This document shows positions 1 to 5,137 of a stretch of 7,929 bases of DNA, piece after piece. The stretch's first letter is position 1, and every line of letters begins with the position of its first letter. The position numbers were made by a program, and so were the translations under genes. The DNA lies in NCBI GenBank assembly GCA_019240015.1, contig JAFAZB010000279.1, positions 1 to 7,929 on the forward strand. The letters run 5' to 3'. The stretch is from Solirubrobacterales bacterium (GTDB lineage: Bacteria; Actinomycetota; Thermoleophilia; Solirubrobacterales; Solirubrobacteraceae). The notes beneath the pieces are model-generated. The model was not told the DNA's origin and did no database searches. It saw only the letters and a program-made list of their open reading frames with translations.

Positions 1-209
1 ACGCCTCAGCCCACGCGAACATGCCGTGGTTCGCGATCGGCGGCATCGACCCGGGCAACGTACACGCGGTGCTTGCCGCCGGAGCCCGGCGGATCGCCGT
101 CGTGCGCGCCCTCACCGCCGCAGCCGATCCCGAGCTCGGCGCGCGCCGGCTGCTGGCCGGGATCGTCGGCGAGCCCGACCGCCACGGGGTGCGGCTTGGC
201 GCACCGTAG
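1..209 (+). CDS. thiE: Thiamine-phosphate synthase, C-terminal fragment
   Basis: This is the 3' end of a gene that starts before the window; codons are in phase from base 3 and the TAG stop is at 207-209. The visible 68 residues contain PWFAIGGIDPGNV followed by AGARRIAVVRAL and a DPE turn. This matches the last beta strands and helices of the ThiE TIM barrel, where the AIGGI loop and the following Gly-Ala segment bind the phosphate of the substrate. ThiE joins HMP pyrophosphate and thiazole phosphate to make thiamine monophosphate in the cytoplasm. Only the C-terminal third is present, so the catalytic N-terminal residues cannot be checked. The last 14 bases overlap the next gene. The family call rests on the AIGGI...AVVRA pattern; another phosphate-binding TIM barrel is possible but less likely. 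Confidence 0.85.
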   Translation, partial: ASAHANMPWFAIGGIDPGNVHAVLAAGARRIAVVRALTAAADPELGARRLLAGIVGEPDRHGVRLGAP

Positions 210-732
210 CCGCAAGCGGGGGAGTCGCCGCAAACCGGCGGCACGTGCGCCGGCGAGCGCGGCGCCGACGCCGCCGTTCAAGCCAGGTGGCTGGCGAGTC
301 GAGCCCACCCGCTCGCAACGGCGGGACGCCGAGGCGCGGGCGGCCCTGAAGCCACTCGCGCCGGGCGAGCGGCCCGGGGCGGTGACGGCCGGCGCGGCGG
401 TCGCGGCGCTGCTCGCGATCGGCAACCTGATCTCATACGTGGCTGGGGCCAAGATCGCCGGCAAGCATCCGGCGGCCGGGGGCATCGTGGTCTTCTCGGG
501 GCTGATGCTCGCGTGCGCGATCGGGATGTGGCGCCTGTGGTACGGCGCGGTGCTCGCCTTCATGGCGTTGCTGGCGATCATCGTGACGCTGTTCTCGCTC
601 CTGTTCATCGAGGCGAGCAACGCGCTCGGGTTCCTCGTGCCCCCGGTCGTGATCGCCGGCGCGGGATATCTGTTCTACAAGCTCGTGCGGGCACTCGGCC
701 GGATCCAGATGCCGAAGTACCCGGGGCGATGA
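196..732 (+). CDS. Four-helix integral membrane protein, function unknown
   Basis: I do not recognise a function. The 178-residue protein starts best at TTG 196, which gives MAHRSRKRGSRRKP, a strongly basic start, with a GGGG run about eight bases upstream. An open frame reaches back to 73, but that part lies over thiE and reads as low-complexity Pro/Ser/Ala, so it was not used. Residues 1-60 are basic and proline-rich and probably cytoplasmic. Predicted membrane segments lie at about 62-84, 94-112, 115-137 and 143-163, ending in a short basic tail (KLVRALGRIQMPKYPGR). No catalytic motif is visible. The start overlaps the end of thiE by 14 bases, so the two are probably co-transcribed and translationally coupled, although nothing in the protein suggests a thiamine role. 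The coding call is strong; the exact start is moderate. Confidence 0.75.
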   Translation: MAHRSRKRGSRRKPAARAPASAAPTPPFKPGGWRVEPTRSQRRDAEARAALKPLAPGERPGAVTAGAAVAALLAIGNLISYVAGAKIAGKHPAAGGIVVFSGLMLACAIGMWRLWYGAVLAFMALLAIIVTLFSLLFIEASNALGFLVPPVVIAGAGYLFYKLVRALGRIQMPKYPGR

Positions 733-774
733 GCGCCGCGGGGCCCGGCGAGAGCCCGGGGCCCGATGAGCGCC
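727..774 (+). repeat. 11-bp direct repeat flanking the hairpin
   Basis: CGATGAGCGCC occurs at 727-737 and again, identically, at 764-774. The first copy contains the TGA stop of the membrane protein gene (730-732). The two copies bracket the GC-rich hairpin almost exactly. The repeat is read directly from the sequence; its origin (small local duplication or chance) is not known. Confidence 0.8.
740..764 (+). terminator. GC-rich hairpin downstream of the membrane protein gene
   Basis: Just after the TGA at 730-732 there is an imperfect inverted repeat of G/C tracts around a GAGA loop (751-754). The arms GGCCCGGC and GCCCGGGGCC pair with small bulges. No T-tract follows, so it is not a classical intrinsic terminator, but U-less hairpins are described as termination or transcript-end structures in high-GC actinobacteria. 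Its position between two plus-strand genes fits a partial terminator. In DNA this GC-rich, a chance hairpin is quite possible. Confidence 0.3.
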
Positions 775-787
775 TCCCCTCCCTTCA

Positions 788-793
788 TATACG
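788..793 (+). promoter_or_regulatory. Possible -10 element for lpd, near-leaderless start
   Basis: TATACG lies nine bases before the ATG at 803 and is the only AT-rich hexamer in the 70-base spacer. No convincing -35 is visible. If it is a -10 element, transcription would begin within a few bases of the ATG, giving a leaderless or nearly leaderless mRNA. That would fit the lack of a good ribosome binding site (CTCCGGCCG before the ATG). This is a weak call. Confidence 0.25.
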
Positions 794-802
794 CTCCGGC
801 CG

Positions 803-2173
803 ATGCCCGAATCGTCCTTCGATTGCGTCGTCATCGGCTCGGGTCCGGGCGGCTACGTGGCCGCGATTCGGGCGGCACAGCTTGGAATGAAGACCGCCGT
901 GGTCGAGAAGGACCGAGTCGGGGGTCGTTGCCTGAACTACGCGTGCATTCCAGCCAAAGCGGTGCTGCGGGTCGCCGACGTGCTGAGCGAGGTGCGGGAG
1001 GCGGGCGACTACGGGATCAAGGTCGGGGCTCCTGAGATCGACTACGCAGGCGTCAGCGCGCGCCGGACGAAGGTCATCTCGACGCTCACCGGCGGCGTCG
1101 CCGGGCTGTTCAAGAAGAACGGGATCGAGCTGCTGGAGGGCGACGGGGTCCTGGCCGGGGAGGGCGCCGTCCGGGTGGGCGAGCACGGGGTGTCGGCCAA
1201 CACGATCGTGCTGGCGACCGGATCGGTGAAGAAGCCGATCCCCGGCGTGCAGTTCGGCGGCAGGGTGATCGGCACCGAGGAGGCGTGGGCACTCCCGGAG
1301 CTCCCCAACACGATCGCGGTGATCGGCGCCGGCGCGTCGGGTTCCGAGATCGCATCCGCGTACGCCCGGCTCGGAGTCGAGGTGATGCTGTTCGAAGCGC
1401 TGGACCGGGTGCTGCCGACCGAAGACGTCGAGATCTCCAAGGTAGCCGAGCGCGGCCTCAAGCGCCAGGGCATCACGATCCACCTCGAGATGCTGGTGGA
1501 GGACGTGGAGCCCGGCGATGCCAGCGTCAAGTTCCGCCATGGCAGCGACCATGGAGAGGCGGACTGGTTGGTGATCGCAACCGGACGCGCGCCGGACGTC
1601 GAAGGGCTCGGGCTCGACGTCGCCGGGGTGGAGCTCGCGGAAGCGGGGTTGATCGGGGTGGACGGCGCGATGCGGACCAGCGCCTCTGGGATCTACGCGA
1701 TCGGGGACCTGGTCCACGGCCCCGCGCTCGCGCACAAGGCCTCGGATGAAGGGGTGATCGCGGTCGAAGACGCCGCCGGGATGCAGACCCACCCGATCGA
1801 GTACCTCGACATTCCAAGGGCCACCTTCTGCACGCCTAACGTAGCGAGCTTCGGGCTGACCGAATCCCAGGCGCGCGAGCAGGGGTACGACGTCGTTGTG
1901 GGCAAGGTGCAATATGGAGCGGTGGGCGCCGGGACCGTCTACGGAGACCGCACCGGCATGGTCAAGATCGTCGGCGAGCAGCAGTACGGAGAGCTGCTCG
2001 GGGGCCACATCGTCGGCACGCGCGCCACCGAGCTGATCCAGGAGCTCGTCACCGCCCGCGCGCTCGAAGGCGGCTATCCCGAGGTCGCGAGATTCATCCA
2101 CGGCCACCCGACCCTGTCCGAGGCGGTGATGGAGGCCGCCCGGGCGGCAGACGGCTGGCTGATCCACGGCTAG
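803..2173 (+). CDS. lpdA: Dihydrolipoyl dehydrogenase (E3)
   Basis: This flavoprotein reoxidises the dihydrolipoyl groups of 2-oxoacid dehydrogenase or glycine cleavage complexes, passing electrons through FAD to NAD+. The 456-residue length is normal for the family. The FAD-binding GxGxxG is at G12-G17 (GSGPGG). The redox disulfide is C43/C48 within GGRCLNYACIPAKA, and a second dinucleotide motif, GAGASG, spans 175-180. E198 at the end of the following strand favours NAD over NADP. The FAD-contacting IYAIGD motif is at 297-302, and the dimerisation domain ends in HGHPTLSE, giving the catalytic pair H435 and E440. The disulfide loop is atypical: NYA replaces the common NVG, and GGR replaces GGT. 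No E1, E2 or lipoylation gene is nearby, so the partner complex is unknown. The next gene starts four bases after the stop. A related two-cysteine flavin reductase is possible, but the HxHPTLxE ending supports E3. Confidence 0.92.
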   Translation: MPESSFDCVVIGSGPGGYVAAIRAAQLGMKTAVVEKDRVGGRCLNYACIPAKAVLRVADVLSEVREAGDYGIKVGAPEIDYAGVSARRTKVISTLTGGVAGLFKKNGIELLEGDGVLAGEGAVRVGEHGVSANTIVLATGSVKKPIPGVQFGGRVIGTEEAWALPELPNTIAVIGAGASGSEIASAYARLGVEVMLFEALDRVLPTEDVEISKVAERGLKRQGITIHLEMLVEDVEPGDASVKFRHGSDHGEADWLVIATGRAPDVEGLGLDVAGVELAEAGLIGVDGAMRTSASGIYAIGDLVHGPALAHKASDEGVIAVEDAAGMQTHPIEYLDIPRATFCTPNVASFGLTESQAREQGYDVVVGKVQYGAVGAGTVYGDRTGMVKIVGEQQYGELLGGHIVGTRATELIQELVTARALEGGYPEVARFIHGHPTLSEAVMEAARAADGWLIHG

Positions 2174-2177
2174 CGCG

Positions 2178-2783
2178 ATGGGCGCCACGTCCGGACCGGC
2201 TCAGCCGATCTTCTTCTACGACCTCGGCAGTCCGTCCTGCTACCTGGTCGCCGAGCAGATCCTGTCGGAGCTGCCGATTGTGCCCGAGTGGGAGCCGGTA
2301 CTCGCACGGGCGGTCGGCCCCGCGCACGAGCTGGAGCGGGTCGAGCTCGAACGGCGGGCGGCAGAGCTTGGGCTGCAGCGTCTGCGCTGGCCCGCCCGTT
2401 GGCCGCCCGACTCGGACACCGCGATGCTGGCCGCCACGTACGCCAAGCGCGTGGGGCGGGCCGTCGCGTTCTCGCTCGCAGCGTTCCGTCAGGCCTTCGC
2501 AGGCGGACGCGACCTCGACGACGAGGACACCGTGCTGATCGCCGCGGCCGCGTGCGAGATGCACCCGACCGCGGTGCTGAAGGGGATCGGTTTGCGGTCG
2601 GTTGCACAGGCGCTCCAGAGCGCTGCGCGACGTGCGCTGGACGGCGGCGTGCGGACGCTGCCGGCGATCCAGATCGGCGCGGAGGTTTTCGAGGGTGAGC
2701 AGGGGGTGGCGCAAGCGGCCAGTGCATTAGCCATGCTCGGGGACGCCACGATCAGCGCCGACCGAGCGAACGCCAACCGATGA
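2178..2783 (+). CDS. DsbA/HCCA-isomerase-like thioredoxin-fold protein
   Basis: This 201-residue protein looks like a member of the DsbA-like thioredoxin superfamily that includes 2-hydroxychromene-2-carboxylate isomerase and kappa-class glutathione transferases. The N-terminus reads FFYDLGSPSCYLVAEQI (12-28), the first strand, active-site turn and helix. The segment RTLPAIQIG (159-167) carries the cis-proline (P162) opposite the active site, and FEGEQGV follows, as in the family. Between them is a mostly helical insert, as expected. The DsbA CPxC motif is replaced by S18-P-S-C21, so it should not act as an ordinary dithiol oxidase; the serine in this position resembles the kappa-GST/HCCA type. 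There is no signal peptide, so it is probably cytoplasmic. The ATG is four bases after the lpdA stop with no clear ribosome binding site, which suggests one operon. The substrate is unknown. Confidence 0.75.
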   Translation: MGATSGPAQPIFFYDLGSPSCYLVAEQILSELPIVPEWEPVLARAVGPAHELERVELERRAAELGLQRLRWPARWPPDSDTAMLAATYAKRVGRAVAFSLAAFRQAFAGGRDLDDEDTVLIAAAACEMHPTAVLKGIGLRSVAQALQSAARRALDGGVRTLPAIQIGAEVFEGEQGVAQAASALAMLGDATISADRANANR

Positions 2784-2809
2784 GGGCCAACCGATGAGGG
2801 CCAACCGAG
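2772..2809 (+). repeat. 14-bp tandem duplication at a start/stop junction
   Basis: GCCAACCGATGAGG occurs at 2772-2785 and 2786-2799, followed by a partial third copy (GCCAACCGAG, 2800-2809). Each full copy carries ATGA, so there are two ATGs (2780 and 2794) in different frames. The first ATG overlaps the TGA of the upstream gene (2781-2783). It opens a five-codon frame, MRANR, whose TGA (2795-2797) overlaps the second ATG. GAGGG at 2782-2786, supplied by copy 1, lies seven bases before ATG 2794 and looks like a Shine-Dalgarno site. Confidence 0.9.
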
Positions 2810-3048
2810 CATTCCACCTGATCGTCTCGCGCGAGGGTCTCGAGCCGGCGTTCCTCGCCGACCCCCATCGACTCGACCGAATCGAGGTCGTATCGATCGA
2901 CGACGGCGAGGTGGTGCTCTACTGGGATCTTCCTGCCAAGCAGGCCACGAAGCTGGCGAGGGCGCTGCGAGCCGACCTCGTAAGCCTCGAGCCCGACGAG
3001 TTCATCGCAACTTGGGGAGGCGCTGACGTGTCTCCCGAGCGTTTGTAA
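2794..3048 (+). CDS. Small protein of unknown function (84 aa)
   Basis: I do not recognise this protein. It is soluble, mildly acidic and has no cysteines, signal peptide or membrane segment. The pattern suggests strand-strand-helix-strand: FHLIVSRE (7-14), IEVVSIDDGEVVLYWDLP (30-47, a likely beta hairpin), a helix KQATKLARALRADL (49-62), then LEPDEFIATWGG (65-76). The start at 2794 is chosen because GAGGG lies seven bases upstream and the in-phase reading continues well; the other ATG, at 2780, meets a stop after five codons. It follows the thioredoxin-fold gene closely and probably shares its transcript. The next gene is 56 bases away. The coding call rests on normal codon use and a plausible start; the function is unknown. 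Confidence 0.65.
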   Translation: MRANRAFHLIVSREGLEPAFLADPHRLDRIEVVSIDDGEVVLYWDLPAKQATKLARALRADLVSLEPDEFIATWGGADVSPERL

Positions 3049-3085
3049 CTCACGATTGGCCGTCGCGGCGCAAGCGTCCAGCAGC

Positions 3086-3091
3086 TATTTT
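3086..3091 (+). promoter_or_regulatory. Possible -10 element before the acidic-linker gene
   Basis: TATTTT is the clearest AT-rich hexamer in the 56-base spacer 3049-3104, ending 13 bases before the ATG at 3105. TTGGCC at 3056-3061 is a possible -35, but the 24-base spacing is too long for a standard promoter. A start a few bases past this element would leave only a very short leader. GGGAG at 3098-3102 is too close to the ATG to be a good ribosome binding site. Low confidence. Confidence 0.25.
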
Positions 3092-3104
3092 CCTCCCGGG
3101 AGCC

Positions 3105-4124
3105 ATGACTGACGAGATCGACGAGCTGGCGCAACGCATCGCTGACCGCGGGCGCGAGGCCTTGGTGGCGCGTTTGCGCCCGGCATTCGAGGAGGCCGCG
3201 GCGACCTACGCCGACGCGGTAGAGCTGGACGGGGATCAGCTCGAGCAGATGGTTCAGCAGGCCGCCGATCGAGCCGACGGGTTGCTGTGGCGCCGTACCC
3301 TCGCGGGAATCGCCACCGACGAGCTCGGGATCCGGCTCGGAGAGGCGCTCACGCATCCCGCGGTGGAGCGAGCGCAGGACTTGCTGGGCGCGCCCTCCTA
3401 CGAGATCAGCCTGGCCGAGCTGCGCGACTCCCAGCCGGCCTCGGAGCCGGTCGCCGAGGGCGCCAACGACGAGGAGGAGCCCGAGCCCGAGGAAGAACCC
3501 CAGGCCGAGGAGGAACCCCAGGCCGAGGAAGAGGACTCCGAACAGGCCGAAGCGGAGGCTGCGGCCGAAGCCGACGAGGACAGCGAGACCGAGCGCGAAG
3601 AGACTCCGGCGGGGCTCGAGCTCGAAGCCGTCCCCGACGAACCCGAGGCTGACGAGAGCACGCCGCCGGCGCCAGCCGGCGAAGAGCAGGGGGCCGAGGA
3701 CGCAGGCAACGGCAACGCTCCAGACGGTGCCGGCGATCGCGCGGATGGGCACGAGGAGCTGGACGAGCAGCGGGGCGATGAGCTCCCCACCAAGGCGCTG
3801 CGGCTGGCCGCGGTTCACCTCGGCGGGATCGCGAATCTCGACGAGGACGAGAGTGGGCTGGAGCTCCGTTTTTCGGACACGGGGCTAGAGATCGTCCGTG
3901 ACAGCGGGCACTCCCTCGGTCGGCTGACCTGGGAGGACATCGAGTCGCTCGACCTGCCCGAGCGCCAGCGGCGCCTCGGCCGACGGCGCCGGAGCGCCCG
4001 CGCACAGCTGATCGTGCGCACCGACCGTGGCCAGGCCAGCTTCGCGATACCCGGCGTCGGCGACAGCGAGCTCCGAGAGCACCTCGCGCCCATGCTGACA
4101 CGGGCGCAAGGTGATCAGAGCTAG
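3105..4124 (+). CDS. Acidic-linker protein with PH-like C-terminal domain
   Basis: Unknown function. The 339 residues fall into three parts. Residues 1-100 are predicted helical and charged (DEIDELAQRIADRG, LDGDQLEQMVQQAADRADGLLWRRTL). Residues 112-226 are a low-complexity acidic linker rich in Glu, Asp, Ala and Pro, including a tandem PQAEEE repeat encoded by an 18-bp duplication. Residues 231-333 form a compact beta-rich domain: GLELRFSDTGLEIV, then LTWEDIESLDLP, a very basic loop RQRRLGRRRRSAR (287-299), then QLIVRTDRGQASFAIPG and a final helix. The strand order with a closing helix resembles bacterial PH-like or GRAM-like domains; this is a guess from pattern, not a family match. There is no signal peptide or membrane helix, so it should be cytoplasmic. 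It has its own spacer and may be a separate unit, and it converges with the minus-strand gene at 4137. Confidence 0.7.
   Translation: MTDEIDELAQRIADRGREALVARLRPAFEEAAATYADAVELDGDQLEQMVQQAADRADGLLWRRTLAGIATDELGIRLGEALTHPAVERAQDLLGAPSYEISLAELRDSQPASEPVAEGANDEEEPEPEEEPQAEEEPQAEEEDSEQAEAEAAAEADEDSETEREETPAGLELEAVPDEPEADESTPPAPAGEEQGAEDAGNGNAPDGAGDRADGHEELDEQRGDELPTKALRLAAVHLGGIANLDEDESGLELRFSDTGLEIVRDSGHSLGRLTWEDIESLDLPERQRRLGRRRRSARAQLIVRTDRGQASFAIPGVGDSELREHLAPMLTRAQGDQS
3495..3529 (+). repeat. 18-bp tandem repeat in the acidic linker
   Basis: GAACCCCAGGCCGAGGA occurs at 3495-3511 and 3513-3529, a period of 18 bases and therefore six codons in phase, encoding EPQAEE twice. This looks like an in-frame slippage or duplication event within a region that tolerates length change. 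Confidence 0.8.
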
Positions 4125-4136
4125 CTGGCGGTTAGC

Positions 4137-4358
4137 TTAGGAGCTGCGGAGCGGCTCGCGCATCAACGACCCGGCCCACCTGCGGTGGAAGCTCGGGTGC
4201 CACGCGGGGCGAACCCGTCGTGCCTGACGCACGGACGGCTGTGCAGGGGCGATCAGGCCATCGGCGCGTGAGGTCACGATCGCGTACGCGAGGCGGCCTA
4301 GGACGACGCCGAACACGATCGCCGCGAGGATTAGGTTGGCAATGATTGCGAGGGTCAT
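4137..4358 (-). CDS. Small single-helix membrane protein
   Basis: This 73-residue protein has no recognised function. Residues 2-28 form one hydrophobic segment (TLAIIANLILAAIVFGVVLG, continuing LAYAIV), followed by a basic, proline-containing tail with RQARRVRPAWHPSFHRRW (44-61). By the positive-inside rule the tail should be cytoplasmic. The start at 4358 is supported by AAAGGA six bases upstream (4365-4370), the best ribosome binding site in the window apart from the coxA site. The frame is open back to 4391 (11 more residues, polar), but that would place the binding site inside the gene. It converges with the acidic-linker gene, with 12 bases between stops, and diverges from the oxidase cluster, with 128 bases between starts. 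The divergent position could mean shared control with the oxidase genes, which is inference only. Confidence 0.65.
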   Translation of the reverse strand: MTLAIIANLILAAIVFGVVLGRLAYAIVTSRADGLIAPAQPSVRQARRVRPAWHPSFHRRWAGSLMREPLRSS

Positions 4359-4486
4359 ATCTATTCCTTTGCCCGTTTCTGCCAGCCTCAATCGTTGTCC
4401 GAAGATGAGAGTGAGCTAACGGTAGGAGCGGGCTAAGAATCGCCGGGCACTTGCTTTCCGGCGGCCATGGCGATAGAACGTCCGCC
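4359..4486. promoter_or_regulatory. Divergent intergenic region upstream of the oxidase operon
   Basis: This is the longest non-coding stretch, between divergent starts at 4358 (minus) and 4487 (plus), and is less GC-rich than its surroundings in its first 80 bases. It should hold promoters for both directions. TAAGAA at 4434-4439 is a possible plus-strand -10 without a clear -35. On the minus strand TTGAGG (about 4386-4391) could be a -35 but lacks a good -10. A short frame, MAIERPP, runs from ATG 4467 to TGA 4488-4490, overlapping the GTG start at 4487. No operator palindrome or riboswitch was seen. Confidence 0.45.
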
Positions 4487-5137
4487 GTGACGAGGCGCCT
4501 CGCGGGGATCGCGATCGCACTGGCCGTCCTGATCGGCTTGGTGATCCTCTACTCGAGCGAGTTCCTCACCAACGCGCCCGCTGCGGTGCCGGCGTCGGTC
4601 CAAGGCGGGACCGCCCACCTCACGCTTCAGACGGTCCCGACATACGGACACGCGCCGGAACCCGACTGGGTCAGCTATCTCGTTCAGGACCCGAGCGGTC
4701 ACTGGCATCACTCGACGATCTTCAAGCTCCCCGCGCACTCGCTGGTGACCGTCACGCTCTACCAGTACGACACCTCGAGCGGGCTGCGAAACCCGTTCCT
4801 GGCTCAGGTGCGGGGAACAGTCGACGGGACCGCGACGCTCAACGGAAAGCCGTTCAGCACCGCCAGCTCCGACGAGGCTTCCCACACCTTCACGGTCCCC
4901 GATCTGGGCCTGAGCGTCCCGCTGTCGGGCATCTCCTCGAGCGCCAAGAATCCATGCAGCGCCGCGCCTTGTCCGCTCTCAAATGACCACAACACGATCA
5001 CGTTCAGCTTCAGGACGCCGGGGCCCGGAACCTATCGCTGGCAGTGCTTCGTGCCGTGCGCGGCGGCGTTCATCTTCGGCAACGGCGGGCCGATGCAGAC
5101 GATCGGGTGGATGAGCGGCGAGTTGGTGGTGAGCTGA
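4487..5137 (+). CDS. Membrane-anchored cupredoxin-like protein of the oxidase operon
   Basis: With GTG 4487 as start the protein has 216 residues: a short basic N-terminus (MTRRL), one hydrophobic anchor or signal (about 5-23), and an extracytoplasmic beta-rich domain. SHTFTVPDLG (132-141) resembles the first-ligand strand of cupredoxins, with H133 as the likely copper ligand. YRWQCFVPC (183-191) and GGPMQ (200-204) follow. In subunit II the CuA motif is C-x3-C-x3-H-x2-M; here C187 and C191 keep the C-x3-C, but the His position is F195 and the Met position is G198. M203 may compensate. A second cysteine pair (C157, C162) and a His-rich segment HWHH (72-75) may also bind metal or form a disulfide. 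The stop overlaps the coxB start by one base (TGATG), so it belongs to the oxidase operon. It may be an accessory subunit or a copper-delivery factor. An upstream TTG at 4451 would add 12 polar residues and is less likely. Confidence 0.75.
   Translation: MTRRLAGIAIALAVLIGLVILYSSEFLTNAPAAVPASVQGGTAHLTLQTVPTYGHAPEPDWVSYLVQDPSGHWHHSTIFKLPAHSLVTVTLYQYDTSSGLRNPFLAQVRGTVDGTATLNGKPFSTASSDEASHTFTVPDLGLSVPLSGISSSAKNPCSAAPCPLSNDHNTITFSFRTPGPGTYRWQCFVPCAAAFIFGNGGPMQTIGWMSGELVVS

Noticed and set aside
73..195. Upstream extension of the four-helix membrane protein to ATG 73
   Set aside because: It would overlap most of the thiE end, reads as Pro/Ser low complexity, and the basic MAHRSRKR start at TTG 196 with a G-rich site upstream is more natural.
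729..890. Short frame starting at ATG 729 (ATGA overlap with the membrane protein stop)
   Set aside because: It runs into lpdA in another frame, gives a 53-residue product without recognisable features, and would hide the lpdA start.
785..2188. Long minus-strand open frame (467 codons) covering the whole E3 gene
   Set aside because: It is the antisense of a well-supported lpdA. In DNA with very high third-position GC, antisense frames lack stops by chance. The translation is full of Arg, His, Asp and Gly with no family pattern.
3398..4101. Several minus-strand frames opposite the acidic-linker gene
   Set aside because: Their Ser/Arg-rich low-complexity products are the complement of Glu/Ala codons in the linker; no start signal is visible.
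4119..4137. AGCTA/TAGCT inverted repeat between the convergent genes as a bidirectional terminator
   Set aside because: A five-base stem with a nine-base loop and no T-tract is too weak to separate from chance.
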